This document shows positions 1 through 7,857 of a stretch of 37,782 nucleotides of DNA, piece by piece; position 1 is the first letter of the stretch, and each line of letters begins with the position of its first letter. The position numbers and the translations under genes were made by a program. Source of the DNA: an uncultured Lachnospiraceae bacterium (lineage in GTDB: Bacteria > Bacillota > Clostridia > Lachnospirales > Lachnospiraceae); NCBI GenBank assembly GCA_946566685.1, contig CAMNXA010000028.1, forward strand, positions 1 through 37,782. The letters are read 5' to 3'. Below the pieces are notes generated by a model. The model had not been told where the DNA came from, did no database searches, and worked only from the letters and a program-made list of their open reading frames with translations.

Positions 1-2
1 CG

Positions 3-1877
3 GAAATGAGTGACCTCACATTGGATGATCTGGGAACAGAGATGCCGGAAATGAGCGATCTTACGTTAGATGACTTGGGAACAGAAGGGTCAGAAATGAG
101 CGATCTTACGTTAGATGACCTGGGAACAGAAGGGTCAGAAATGAGTGACCTCACGTTAGATGATCTGGGAACAGAGATGCCGGAAATGAGCGATCTCACG
201 TTAGATGATCTGGGAACAGAGATGCCGGAAATGGATGATCTCACATTAGATGATTTAGGGACAGAAGAGCCTGCAATGGATGATTTGTCGTTGGATAATC
301 TGGAGACGGAGGAAACAGGAATGGATGATCTTGACGGTCTCATGTCTGATATGGCAGGAGAATTGTCTTTAGATGATTTGTCACTGGGAGAGGAGACGAT
401 GTCGGAAGAGGATATCGATCGTTTATTAAGCGGTGAAAATCTTGGAAATGAAGATTCTGGGCAGTTGGAAGATGACATGATGCTTTCAGATGATTTTGCC
501 CTGGAGGATACTGGGGCGGAAGATGATGATCTTTCAGCGCTTCTGGCAGGAATGGGACATGACGAAGATCTTTCGGAGATTAGTGATCTGTTAGAGAAAT
601 CAGATCAGGGAGTTCCGGCGGATGATGATATGCTTGCCATGTTAGGTGAAGGTGGTAATGATGCCTTTGACTTCTTTACGGATGACAATGCGGCAAAAGA
701 GGCGGCAAATATTCGGGAGATTTCCCCGGAAGAACTGGAAGAGAGGGAAAATCCAAAGGGTAAGAAAAGACGTAAGAAGAAAGAGAAGAAACCGAGGAAA
801 AAGAAGGGCGCTGAGGAAGAGGTACAGTCTGAAAGCGGAGAAGTAGACGAATTAGAGAGTCTGTTAGGTGGTACCCAGGAGGAAGAAGCGGCAGAGAAAC
901 CTAAGAAACAGGGATTTGGTGCGAAATTAATGGCGCTTTTGTTTGAGGGTGATGATGAGGAAAAGCCTGAAGGAACTGAGGATGAACTTTCAGATGATAT
1001 TCTTCAGATGGGAAATCTGACAGAAGAGAATAAAGAAATCTTACAGGAACTTAACGAAGAAGACCAGAAAGGTTCTAAAAAGAAAGGCAAAAAGGACAAG
1101 AAGAAAAAGAAAGGCAAAAAAGGAAAAGGAGGCGCAGAAGAAGCGTCTGAAGAGGGAGAAGGAGAAGAAGGAGAAGAGGGAGAACAGAAAGAAAAGAAGT
1201 CCCGGAAGAAGAAAAAGAAGAAAAAGGAAATATCCGAGGAAGAGTTAATAGCGCCGCCGGAGAAGAAACTTTCCAAGAAGAAAGTGATGACAGTGTTCTT
1301 ATTCTGCGGTACGATTGCGGCATGTATCATTCTCCTGTCTTCTTTCCTGCCTAATTATATGCAAAAGCATGATGCGAGGATTGCTTATGACCATGGATAT
1401 TATGGTGATGTGTATGATCTTTTGTATGGTAAGGAACTGAGCGAGGAAGATCAGGCACTGTTCCAGAAGAGTAATGTTATTTTGCAGATGGATCGGAAAT
1501 TAGCTTCTTATGAGAATTATAATAAGATGGGGATGCGTCTGGAAGCCTTAGATGCGCTGCTTAGCGGAGTTGCTCGTTACCAGCAATTGCTGCCGAAGGC
1601 GGAAGAGTATAATGTTACCGGCGAGGTCAGGGAGCGCTATGATCAGATCATAACGAACTTGTCAGCAGACTTTGGGGTATCTGAGACGGATGCATTGGAT
1701 ATTATTGCATCTGGGGATGATATTACGTATTCGCAGAGACTACAGGCTGTTATTGATGGTACAGTTTATGGCACCGGGGAAGAGATGCCGGAAGTGAAGC
1801 AGGACGTACTGTTAGAAGAAGAGGAGATTATATCGAGACTGGAAGATATGGAGCAAGCGGATGGTAGCGATAATTGA
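3..1877 (+). CDS. Acidic tandem-repeat single-pass membrane protein (5' end outside window)
   Basis: I do not recognise a named family. The reading frame is open to the left edge, and the codons before the first ATG at 6 continue the repeat, so the true start lies upstream. Counting from that ATG there are 623 residues. Residues 1-105 are seven 15-residue repeats (MSDLTLDDLGTEMPE type). Residues 132-141 read MSEEDIDRLL, similar to the EIDALL motif near the N-terminus of FliM and FliY. Residues 230-420 alternate between very acidic stretches and Lys-rich stretches. A hydrophobic span at about 427-449 is the only membrane segment, preceded by Lys-rich sequence, so the low-complexity part should be cytoplasmic and the last 170 residues outside. 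That tail looks helical and resembles a TPR-like region only loosely. The stop lies 17 bases inside hisH, which suggests translational coupling. Function unknown. Confidence 0.85.
   Translation, partial: EMSDLTLDDLGTEMPEMSDLTLDDLGTEGSEMSDLTLDDLGTEGSEMSDLTLDDLGTEMPEMSDLTLDDLGTEMPEMDDLTLDDLGTEEPAMDDLSLDNLETEETGMDDLDGLMSDMAGELSLDDLSLGEETMSEEDIDRLLSGENLGNEDSGQLEDDMMLSDDFALEDTGAEDDDLSALLAGMGHDEDLSEISDLLEKSDQGVPADDDMLAMLGEGGNDAFDFFTDDNAAKEAANIREISPEELEERENPKGKKRRKKKEKKPRKKKGAEEEVQSESGEVDELESLLGGTQEEEAAEKPKKQGFGAKLMALLFEGDDEEKPEGTEDELSDDILQMGNLTEENKEILQELNEEDQKGSKKKGKKDKKKKKGKKGKGGAEEASEEGEGEEGEEGEQKEKKSRKKKKKKKEISEEELIAPPEKKLSKKKVMTVFLFCGTIAACIILLSSFLPNYMQKHDARIAYDHGYYGDVYDLLYGKELSEEDQALFQKSNVILQMDRKLASYENYNKMGMRLEALDALLSGVARYQQLLPKAEEYNVTGEVRERYDQIITNLSADFGVSETDALDIIASGDDITYSQRLQAVIDGTVYGTGEEMPEVKQDVLLEEEEIISRLEDMEQADGSDN
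6..320 (+). repeat. Seven tandem 45-bp in-frame repeats
   Basis: Units start at 6, 51, 96, 141, 186, 231 and 276, each opening with ATG and encoding 15 residues. Units 2 and 3 differ by a single base. Units 1, 4 and 5 are nearly identical, and units 6 and 7 diverge, as expected for an array that decays at its 3' edge. The array probably continues upstream of the window. Since 45 is a multiple of three, gain or loss of units would change protein length without a frameshift. Confidence 0.95.
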
Positions 1878-2466
1878 TTATGATGCCGGCAATATCCGGA
1901 GCGTGGAGAAGGCAGTGATTTCGCTTGGATATGAGGCAGTTTTGACAAGGGATGCAGATAGTATCCTTGCGGCAGATCATGTGATATTACCAGGTGTGGG
2001 CGCTTTTGGCGATGCCATGGATAAGTTGTCAAAGTACGGCCTGGTGGATGTAATCCGTGTTGTGGCTGACAGAGGGATTCCTTTTCTGGGAATCTGTCTG
2101 GGACTGCAATTGATGTTTGAGAGCAGCGAAGAAGCACCGGGAGTGGAAGGACTTGGTCTTTTAAAGGGCAATATCCTGCGGATTCCTGAAAAAGATGATT
2201 TAAAGATTCCGCATATTGGCTGGAATTCCCTGCGATATCCTGTACGGGGCCGACTGTTTGCAGGTATCCCGGAGGAGGTTTATGTATATTTTGTACATTC
2301 CTATTATCTGCATGCACAGGAGCCGGAGATCGTAAAAGCGGTTACGGAGTACGGCGTGGAGATTCATGCTTCGGTAGAAAAGGACAATCTTTTTGCCTGC
2401 CAGTTTCATCCGGAAAAGAGTTCGGATGTGGGCATGAAGATATTGCAGAATTTTATGGAAATATAG
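1861..2466 (+). CDS. hisH: Imidazole glycerol phosphate synthase, glutaminase subunit HisH
   Basis: HisH hydrolyses glutamine and channels ammonia to HisF, which forms imidazole-glycerol phosphate and AICAR in histidine biosynthesis. The 201-residue length is normal. The class I amidotransferase triad is visible: the nucleophile Cys79 in GICLGLQ, and His183 and Glu185 in QFHPEKSS. The oxyanion-region motif PGVGAFG is at 44-50. The ATG at 1861 is preceded by GGAG at 1850-1853 and lies inside the 3' end of the upstream gene (17-base overlap). hisF follows 18 bases downstream, so the two subunits are made together. No other his gene lies in the window. Confidence 0.97.
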   Translation: MVAIIDYDAGNIRSVEKAVISLGYEAVLTRDADSILAADHVILPGVGAFGDAMDKLSKYGLVDVIRVVADRGIPFLGICLGLQLMFESSEEAPGVEGLGLLKGNILRIPEKDDLKIPHIGWNSLRYPVRGRLFAGIPEEVYVYFVHSYYLHAQEPEIVKAVTEYGVEIHASVEKDNLFACQFHPEKSSDVGMKILQNFMEI

Positions 2467-2484
2467 AGAGACGGAGTAGGGTGC

Positions 2485-3246
2485 ATGCATACGAAGCGTA
2501 TCATTCCCTGTCTGGATGTAAAAAACGGCAGGGTTGTTAAAGGTGTCAATTTCATCAATTTCAAGGACGCGGGTGATCCGGCGGAGGTTGGCGCAGCTTA
2601 TGATAAATCCGGCGCGGATGAACTGGTTTTTTTGGATATTACCGCTTCTTCTGATGCCAGGGCTACGGCAGTAGAGATGGTGCGCAAGGTGGCGGAGAGG
2701 GTGTTTATTCCTTTTACGGTGGGAGGCGGCATCCGTACTGTGGAGGATTTTAAGGCAATTTTGCGGGAAGGCGCCGATAAGGTGTCTGTTAATTCTGCGG
2801 CTATTATGAATCCGCAGCTTATCAGTGAGGCTGCTGATAAGTTTGGCAGTCAGTGCGTGGTGGTGGCAATCGATGCCAAACGCAGACCGGATGGAAAGGG
2901 ATTCAGTATCTATAAAAACGGCGGCCGTGTGGATATGGGGATTGACGCCGTAGAATGGGCCATGAAAGCCGAAAGGCTGGGAGCAGGAGAAATCCTTTTG
3001 ACAAGCATGGACGGAGATGGTACGAAGGCAGGTTATGATCTGGAACTGACAAGGGCTATTTCTGAGAATGTATCCATACCGGTCATCGCATCCGGCGGGG
3101 CAGGGACGATGGAACATTTCTATGAGGCTTTTACGGAGGGAAAAGCAGATGCGGCGCTGGCGGCCTCTCTGTTCCATTTTAAGGAAATGGAGATCCGGGA
3201 TTTGAAAGAGTATCTGCGTAAGAAGGGGATATCGGTGCGGTTGTAA
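2485..3246 (+). CDS. hisF: Imidazole glycerol phosphate synthase, cyclase subunit HisF
   Basis: This is the cyclase half of the HisH-HisF complex, a cytoplasmic (beta/alpha)8 barrel that turns PRFAR plus ammonia into imidazole-glycerol phosphate and AICAR. The protein has 253 residues, the usual length. The catalytic aspartates fall at the standard positions: Asp11 in [15 protein letters not shown] and Asp130 in VVVAIDAKR. Phosphate-binding loops GGGIR (80-84) and ASGGAG near the C-terminus are intact. The ATG at 2485 follows a GGAGTAGG stretch. An intrinsic terminator about 60 bases after the stop closes the unit. Confidence 0.97.
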   Translation: MHTKRIIPCLDVKNGRVVKGVNFINFKDAGDPAEVGAAYDKSGADELVFLDITASSDARATAVEMVRKVAERVFIPFTVGGGIRTVEDFKAILREGADKVSVNSAAIMNPQLISEAADKFGSQCVVVAIDAKRRPDGKGFSIYKNGGRVDMGIDAVEWAMKAERLGAGEILLTSMDGDGTKAGYDLELTRAISENVSIPVIASGGAGTMEHFYEAFTEGKADAALAASLFHFKEMEIRDLKEYLRKKGISVRL

Positions 3247-3305
3247 TGAATTTCAGATTGGGGCTTGATTATGAGGCCTTTATAAGATACTATGAAATAG
3301 TGTGC

Positions 3306-3345
3306 AAAGGGGCATGAGAACAAGGGATTGTTCTGTGCCCTTTTT
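3306..3345 (+). terminator. Intrinsic terminator after hisF
   Basis: A two-part stem pairs GGGCA (3310-3314) with TGCCC (3336-3340) and AGAACA (3317-3322) with TGTTCT (3329-3334). The A-run before it faces the T-run at 3341-3345. It separates the hisHF unit from ung. Confidence 0.85.
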
Positions 3346-3403
3346 GAAAAAAGACAGCGATAAAACATCATGCGGTAAAGGATGAGAAAGGGAGAACTGT
3401 GCG

Positions 3404-4081
3404 ATGGCAATGTTGAGCAATGACTGGGCAGTGGCTTTGAAGGAGGAATTTCGTAAACCTTATTATAAGGAATTGTATGCTTTTGTGCGTGAAGAATATG
3501 GCAGCCGGGTGGTTTATCCGCCTTCGGAGGATATTTTTAATGCGTTTCACTTTACGCCGTTAAATAAGGTGAAGGTGCTGCTTCTGGGGCAGGATCCTTA
3601 TCATAATGAGCACCAGGCCCACGGCATGAGTTTTTCAGTATTGCCGGATCAGAAAGAGATTCCCCCTTCTTTGCAGAATATTTATCAGGAACTGCATGAC
3701 GATCTGGGATGTTATATTCCGAATAACGGTTATCTGCAAAAATGGGCGGATCAGGGGGTCCTTTTGCTCAATACCGTGCTGACAGTGCGTGCCCATCAGG
3801 CCAATTCGCATCAGGGAAAAGGCTGGGAACACTTTACGGATGCCGTGATACAGGCGGTGAATGCGCAGGATAGGCCGATTGTATATCTGTTGTGGGGAAG
3901 GCCGGCGCAGAGTAAGATTCCCATGTTGACGAATCCGAAACATTTGATATTAAAGGCGCCTCATCCGAGTCCGCTTTCGGCTTACCGGGGCTTTTTTGGG
4001 TGCAGGCATTTCAGCCAGTGTAATGATTTCTTAAAGGCCAACGGGGTGGAACCCGTAGACTGGCAGATTGAGAATTTATAG
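3404..4081 (+). CDS. ung: Uracil-DNA glycosylase, family 1
   Basis: Ung removes uracil from DNA and starts base excision repair. The 225-residue protein carries the family-1 water-activating motif GQDPYH with Asp64, and the HPSPLSAYRGFFGC motif with His187. Both catalytic residues have the same numbers as in the E. coli enzyme. The ATG at 3404 is preceded by a GGGAGA ribosome binding site about 8 bases upstream. The next gene begins 25 bases after the stop, so ung is probably cotranscribed with the decarboxylase gene. Confidence 0.97.
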   Translation: MAMLSNDWAVALKEEFRKPYYKELYAFVREEYGSRVVYPPSEDIFNAFHFTPLNKVKVLLLGQDPYHNEHQAHGMSFSVLPDQKEIPPSLQNIYQELHDDLGCYIPNNGYLQKWADQGVLLLNTVLTVRAHQANSHQGKGWEHFTDAVIQAVNAQDRPIVYLLWGRPAQSKIPMLTNPKHLILKAPHPSPLSAYRGFFGCRHFSQCNDFLKANGVEPVDWQIENL

Positions 4082-4106
4082 AGGTACGAGAGGAGAATTG
4101 TGTGTC

Positions 4107-5399
4107 ATGAGCAAATTACCATTTGTAACAAAAGAGCAGGTTGAAGAGATTGTAAAAACTTACCCGACTCCCTTTCATATTTATGATGAGCGGGGGATCA
4201 GGCAGAATGCGCAGGCTGTGCAGGAGGCTTTTTCGTGGAATAAGGGATTCAAAGAATATTTTGCAGTGAAGGCATGTCCGAATCCCTTCCTGCTTCAGAT
4301 ACTGCATGAGTATGGGGTGGGGTGTGACTGTTCTTCCCTGACAGAGTTGATGCTCAGCGATGCCCTGGGACTGGTCGGTGATGATATCATGTTTTCTTCC
4401 AATGAGACACCGGCAGAGGAATATGCGTATTGTGCAAAGCTGGGAGGGATTATCAACCTGGATGATATCACGCATATTGAGTTTGTAGAAAATATTCTCG
4501 GAAAACTTCCTGAGACTATGAGCTGTCGCTATAATCCGGGCGGTGTGTTCCAGATGAGTAATGGCATCATGGACAATCCGGGGGATTCTAAATATGGATT
4601 TACCACCGAGCAGTTGTTTGAAGGCTACAAGATTCTGCGGGAAAAAGGCGTAAAACATTTTGGTCTGCATGCTTTTTTGGCCAGCAATACGGTGACAAAC
4701 GAATACTATCCGCAGCTTGCAAGGCAGCTTTTTGAACTGGCGGTGCAGGTCAAAGAAAAAGTGGGCGTGCAGATAGAGTTTATCAATCTTTCCGGCGGCG
4801 TGGGAATCGCGTATGACCCAGACCAGACAGCCAATGATATCCGGGTGATCGGAGAGGGTGTGCACAAAGTGTATGATGAAGTGCTTGTACCTGCCGGAAT
4901 GGGCGAAACGGCAATCTATACGGAGATGGGGCGGTTTATGACAGGGCCTTACGGCGCATTGGTGACGCAGGCGATTCATGAAAAACATACCTATAAGGAA
5001 TATATCGGTGTGGATGCCTGTGCGGTGAATCTGATGCGGCCGGCCATGTATGGCGCTTATCATCACATCACCGTTTTGGGGAAAGAAGATATGCCCTGTG
5101 ATCATACCTACGATGTGGTCGGCTCTTTGTGTGAGAATAATGATAAGTTTGCCATTGACAGGAAACTGCCAGAGATTGACAAGGGAGATTATCTGGTGAT
5201 CCACGATACGGGCGCCCACGGTTATGCTATGGGGTATAATTATAATGGTAAGCTGAAATCAGCAGAACTGCTTCTCCGGGAAGACGGCAGCGTACAGTTG
5301 ATCAGACGGGCGGAGACGCCGCAGGATTATTTTGCGACTTTTGACGGCTTTAAGGTGTATGAGGCGTTAAAGGAGTGCATGAAAACATTAGAAAAGTAG
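4107..5399 (+). CDS. lysA: Diaminopimelate decarboxylase-type PLP enzyme
   Basis: This is a fold type III PLP decarboxylase, most likely converting meso-diaminopimelate to lysine. With the start at 4107 (AGGAG at 4091-4095) it has 430 residues. The frame is open 13 codons further up, but that stretch overlaps ung and has no better ribosome site. The PLP lysine is Lys55 in FAVKACPNP. Other visible motifs are HAFLASNT, the glycine loop LSGGVGIAYDP, EMGRFMTGPYG, and the CENND sequence that supplies the partner-subunit active-site cysteine. Related decarboxylases act on arginine, ornithine or carboxynorspermidine. The CEN.D motif and overall spacing favour diaminopimelate, but I infer the substrate from the family. 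Confidence 0.88.
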   Translation: MSKLPFVTKEQVEEIVKTYPTPFHIYDERGIRQNAQAVQEAFSWNKGFKEYFAVKACPNPFLLQILHEYGVGCDCSSLTELMLSDALGLVGDDIMFSSNETPAEEYAYCAKLGGIINLDDITHIEFVENILGKLPETMSCRYNPGGVFQMSNGIMDNPGDSKYGFTTEQLFEGYKILREKGVKHFGLHAFLASNTVTNEYYPQLARQLFELAVQVKEKVGVQIEFINLSGGVGIAYDPDQTANDIRVIGEGVHKVYDEVLVPAGMGETAIYTEMGRFMTGPYGALVTQAIHEKHTYKEYIGVDACAVNLMRPAMYGAYHHITVLGKEDMPCDHTYDVVGSLCENNDKFAIDRKLPEIDKGDYLVIHDTGAHGYAMGYNYNGKLKSAELLLREDGSVQLIRRAETPQDYFATFDGFKVYEALKECMKTLEK

Positions 5400-5431
5400 A
5401 TGGACTATTTCGTCTTGCAGGATAAGGATAG

Positions 5432-6397
5432 ATGATACTAAGTGTCAGCAGAAGAACCGATATACCGAATTATTATGCGGATTGGTTTTACAATAGGATG
5501 CAAGAGGGATTTCTTTATGTGAGGAATCCAATGAACGCACATCAGATCAGCCGGATTGATTTGTCTCCAGACGTGGTGGATTGTATTGTTTTCTGGACGA
5601 AAAATCCGGCAGGTATGTTGGAACGGCTGGATGAATTAGGAAAATATCAGTACTATTTTCAGTTTACATTGACAGGATATGGAAAGGATGTGGAGCCAGG
5701 GCTTCCGGATAAGCGGGAAGTGCTGATCGCCACATTCCAAAAGCTGTCTGAGAAAGTGGGATCACAAAAAGTGATATGGCGATATGATCCCATTTTTTTT
5801 AGTCCACGCTATACAGCAGAGTATCATTTGAAGGCATTTGAGGAAATTGCACACAGTCTGTCCGGTTACACACGGAGAGTCGTGATCAGTTTCGTAGATT
5901 TGTATGCCAAGACGCAACGTAATATGGCTGGATTGCAGGTAAAAGATTTTTCTGACGGTGATATGATCGCATTGGCAGAACAGATGGCTCACATTTCTGA
6001 AAGATATGGAATGGAGATTGTGTCCTGCGCGGAGTCGATTGATCTTAGTAAAGTTGGTGTAAAGCATGGGAACTGCATAGACAAAGAATTGATCGAAGAA
6101 ATAACAGGATGCAGACTCATCGTGGATAAAGACAGGAATCAGAGAGCAGAATGCGGATGTTATGAAAGTGTGGATATCGGGACATATAATACCTGTAGGA
6201 ATGGATGCAGATACTGTTATGCAAATTTTAATGATGCCATGGTGAAAGACAGCGTGAAATCCTATGACGTGAATTCGCCGCTTTTGTGCGGACATATTGG
6301 ACAGGATGATAAGATTACGGAGCGAAAAGTGAGTTCGCTTAAGGATAATCAGTTGAGTTTTTTGGATAGCAATTTAAATATTGATATAAGGGATTGA
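5432..6397 (+). CDS. DUF1848 family protein with C-terminal radical-SAM-like cysteine cluster
   Basis: The protein (321 residues) opens with the characteristic ILSVSRRTDIPNYYADWF sequence of the DUF1848 family and has the FWTKNPAGML motif near residue 60. The family is uncharacterised. Its C-terminus carries cysteines spaced like a radical SAM iron-sulfur site: here Cys255, Cys259 and Cys262 (CRNGCRYCYAN), with Cys241 and Cys243 just before. In true radical SAM enzymes this CX3CX2C motif is N-terminal, so this arrangement may be a permuted barrel. The DNA-repair or RNA role sometimes suspected for such proteins is not supported by anything visible here. The start at 5432 follows AAGGAT at close spacing. 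There is no terminator between lysA and this gene. Confidence 0.88.
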   Translation: MILSVSRRTDIPNYYADWFYNRMQEGFLYVRNPMNAHQISRIDLSPDVVDCIVFWTKNPAGMLERLDELGKYQYYFQFTLTGYGKDVEPGLPDKREVLIATFQKLSEKVGSQKVIWRYDPIFFSPRYTAEYHLKAFEEIAHSLSGYTRRVVISFVDLYAKTQRNMAGLQVKDFSDGDMIALAEQMAHISERYGMEIVSCAESIDLSKVGVKHGNCIDKELIEEITGCRLIVDKDRNQRAECGCYESVDIGTYNTCRNGCRYCYANFNDAMVKDSVKSYDVNSPLLCGHIGQDDKITERKVSSLKDNQLSFLDSNLNIDIRD

Positions 6398-6417
6398 ATA
6401 TAATATATAGCAAAGTA

Positions 6418-6468
6418 TTGACGTACAGAAAATTGTACAGTACAATATAAGTACAGGAAACTGTACTT
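6418..6468 (+). promoter_or_regulatory. yefM-yoeB promoter and autoregulatory operator
   Basis: TTGACG at 6418-6423 and TACAAT at 6441-6446 are separated by 17 bases, a good sigma-A promoter. Three overlapping or adjacent palindromes built on GTAC sit on it: GTACAG-AAAA-TTGTAC (6423-6438), TTGTAC-A-GTACAA (6433-6445), and AAGTACAG-GAAA-CTGTACTT (6449-6468). E. coli YefM-YoeB represses its operon through TGTACA-core palindromes, so this is very likely the same kind of operator. The ribosome site AGGAGG follows at 6475-6480. Confidence 0.85.
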
Positions 6469-6489
6469 GAAATCAGGAGGTGATTTACC

Positions 6490-6756
6490 ATGTTGGCAGT
6501 AAATTATACAAATCTTCGTGATAATATGAAAATGTATATGGATAAAGTAACAGATGATTATGAGACTATGATTGTTACAAGAAAAGATAATAAGAATGTG
6601 GTCATGATATCGGAAGAATCATACAATAATCTTATGGAAAATATTTATGTTATGGGAAATAAAGAAAATTATGACTGGTTGATGAAAGGGAAAGCACAGT
6701 TAGAGAGTGGTCAATGTGCAGTTCACGAACTGTTTGAGGTGGTTGATGATGAATAA
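6490..6756 (+). CDS. yefM: Antitoxin of YefM/Phd family
   Basis: This 88-residue protein binds and neutralises the YoeB RNase and represses the operon. Its N-terminal half has the Phd/YefM fold signature: VNYTNLRDNMKMYMDKV, then the VTRKDNKNVVMISEESYNNLMEN stretch. The C-terminal 35 residues are the toxin-wrapping segment and end in an acidic tail. The AGGAGG at 6475-6480 is ideally placed for the ATG at 6490. The last codons overlap the start of the toxin gene, the usual translational coupling of this operon type. Confidence 0.93.
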   Translation: MLAVNYTNLRDNMKMYMDKVTDDYETMIVTRKDNKNVVMISEESYNNLMENIYVMGNKENYDWLMKGKAQLESGQCAVHELFEVVDDE

Positions 6757-7012
6757 GGTATTTGCCGATACTGGTTGGGAAGATTATGTATATTGGCAAA
6801 CGGAAGACCGTAAGACTTTGAAAAAGATCAATCAGTTAATCAACGATATTGTCAGGAATGGCAATGATGGCATTGGAAAGCCAGAACCATTAAGCGGAAA
6901 TTTAGCTGGATTCTGGAGCCGGCGTATCAACGATAAAGACCGACTGATTTATAAAATAGATGAAAACAATATATATATATTGGCATGTCGGTATCATTAC
7001 GGAGATAGATAA
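6749..7012 (+). CDS. yoeB: Toxin YoeB, ribosome-dependent mRNA interferase
   Basis: YoeB is a RelE-fold toxin that cuts mRNA in the ribosomal A site. Starting at the second of two adjacent ATGs (6746 or 6749), the protein has 87 residues. The catalytic residues sit at the same numbers as in E. coli YoeB: Glu46 in KPEPLSG, Arg65 in DKDRLIYKI and His83-Tyr84 in CRYHYGDR. The conserved GFWSRRI is intact, so the toxin looks active. The start overlaps the antitoxin stop by 8 bases. A longer start at 6707 would overlap the antitoxin gene deeply and has no ribosome site. Confidence 0.95.
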   Translation: MNKVFADTGWEDYVYWQTEDRKTLKKINQLINDIVRNGNDGIGKPEPLSGNLAGFWSRRINDKDRLIYKIDENNIYILACRYHYGDR

Positions 7013-7084
7013 CATAGATATTTGAGATTGTAGAGGTATTTGGCATAAGTGAGTTCCCAAAGGTACTCAAAATATTTGAACACC

Positions 7085-7127
7085 AAAAAATCGCCAAACC
7101 CCCGATTTAACAGGAAATTCAGCGATT
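7085..7127 (-). terminator. Probable terminator of the tRNA-Leu gene
   Basis: Read on the minus strand, AATCGC (complement of 7122-7127) can pair with GCGATT (complement of 7089-7094), followed by a run of T from 7090 down to 7085. The loop is long and only partly paired. It lies just beyond the tRNA 3' end, in the right place and orientation. Confidence 0.5.
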
Positions 7128-7135
7128 CCAACTAC

Positions 7136-7218
7136 TGCTGGTGGTGGGACTTGAACCCACACGTGGTTGCCCACAACAGATTTTGAGTCTGCCTCGTCTG
7201 CCATTCCGACACACCAGC
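7136..7218 (-). tRNA. tRNA-Leu (anticodon CAA)
   Basis: The minus strand folds as an 83-nt type II tRNA. The acceptor stem GCTGGTG pairs with CACCAGC, followed by discriminator A. The anticodon stem GCAGA/TCTGT carries the loop CTCAAAA, giving anticodon CAA, which reads UUG. There is a long variable arm (GTGG-GCAA-CCAC) and a T arm GTGGG-TTCAAGT-CCCAC. The CCA end is not encoded. Confidence 0.96.
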
Positions 7219-7238
7219 ATTTCCAACAACCGATATAT

Positions 7239-7267
7239 ATATTACCATAACCTGAAGCTATTGGCAA
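7239..7267 (-). promoter_or_regulatory. Promoter of tRNA-Leu
   Basis: On the minus strand TTGCCA (complement of 7262-7267) and TAATAT (complement of 7239-7244) are separated by 17 bases. The expected start of transcription lies about 14 bases before the mature tRNA 5' end. Confidence 0.6.
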
Positions 7268-7318
7268 GATATTTCAAAAATTATCTATGAAATTGCCGGT
7301 GAACGGTATAGATATATA

Positions 7319-7347
7319 TTGATGTTTTCCCTGGAAAATGATATATT
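7319..7347 (+). promoter_or_regulatory. Promoter of the DUF4234 gene
   Basis: TTGATG at 7319-7324 and TATATT at 7342-7347 are separated by 17 bases and lie about 40 bases before the start codon at 7389. Confidence 0.6.
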
Positions 7348-7388
7348 AAATTTGGTAAAAATATTTACATAGTGAAGGAGGAAGTGTT

Positions 7389-7730
7389 ATGAGGACAGTA
7401 CAGCAAAGGAATATTGCTCTTTGTATTATTCTGTCACTGGTTACTTGTGGGATTTACGGTTTGTATTGGTTTGTGTGCTTGACAGAGGACACCAATACGG
7501 TGGCAAATGAGGATGGAACATCCGGAGGGATGGCTCTTTTGTTTACCTTAATCACCTGCGGGATTTATGGCCTTTACTGGGCGTATAAATGCGGTGAGAA
7601 GCTGGATAAGGCTAAGACAGACAGAGGCATGGCGGCTTCTAATGGTGGAGTTCTCTATTTGATTCTCTATATTTTTGGCGGAATCATTGCCTATGCATTG
7701 ATTCAGAACGAGCTGAATAAGCTTGCGTAA
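7389..7730 (+). CDS. DUF4234 domain small membrane protein
   Basis: The 113-residue protein has three hydrophobic segments, at about residues 8-29, 46-66 and 86-106. The signature CGIYGLYW occurs twice (near residues 20-27 and 57-64), a hallmark of the DUF4234 family, whose function is unknown. Between the two copies is a short polar segment with EDTNTVA, also typical. AGGAGG at 7376-7381 precedes the ATG. The gene has its own promoter and a strong terminator, so it is monocistronic. Confidence 0.85.
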   Translation: MRTVQQRNIALCIILSLVTCGIYGLYWFVCLTEDTNTVANEDGTSGGMALLFTLITCGIYGLYWAYKCGEKLDKAKTDRGMAASNGGVLYLILYIFGGIIAYALIQNELNKLA

Positions 7731-7760
7731 TAAAAGACGGAAAATTGAGCATACTGAATA

Positions 7761-7798
7761 AAAATAAGGTGTCAAGGTAATTCCTGACACCTTATTTT
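7761..7798 (+). terminator. Strong intrinsic terminator after the DUF4234 gene
   Basis: A perfect 14-bp stem (AAAATAAGGTGTCA at 7761-7774 with its complement at 7785-7798) surrounds a 10-base loop and ends in TTTT. It has an A-run on the other side, so it could also work in the opposite direction. Confidence 0.92.
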
Positions 7799-7857
7799 GT
7801 ACCATGGAAAAAGTCGGAGATTTTGATGTATTAAGATGTATATGAAGGAGAGTTAAG

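Noticed and set aside
6..320. CRISPR-like regular array
   Set aside because: The units are directly adjacent, in frame and coding, with no unique spacers.
1004..1330. Minus-strand open frame rich in Phe and Ser
   Set aside because: It is the shadow of the Lys/Glu-rich low-complexity part of the repeat protein.
7013..7135. Integration site (att) at the tRNA-Leu 3' end
   Set aside because: No integrase gene and no direct repeat of the tRNA end was found in the window.
7067..7267. Minus-strand 66-codon open frame
   Set aside because: It covers the tRNA-Leu gene and its promoter, and has no ribosome site.
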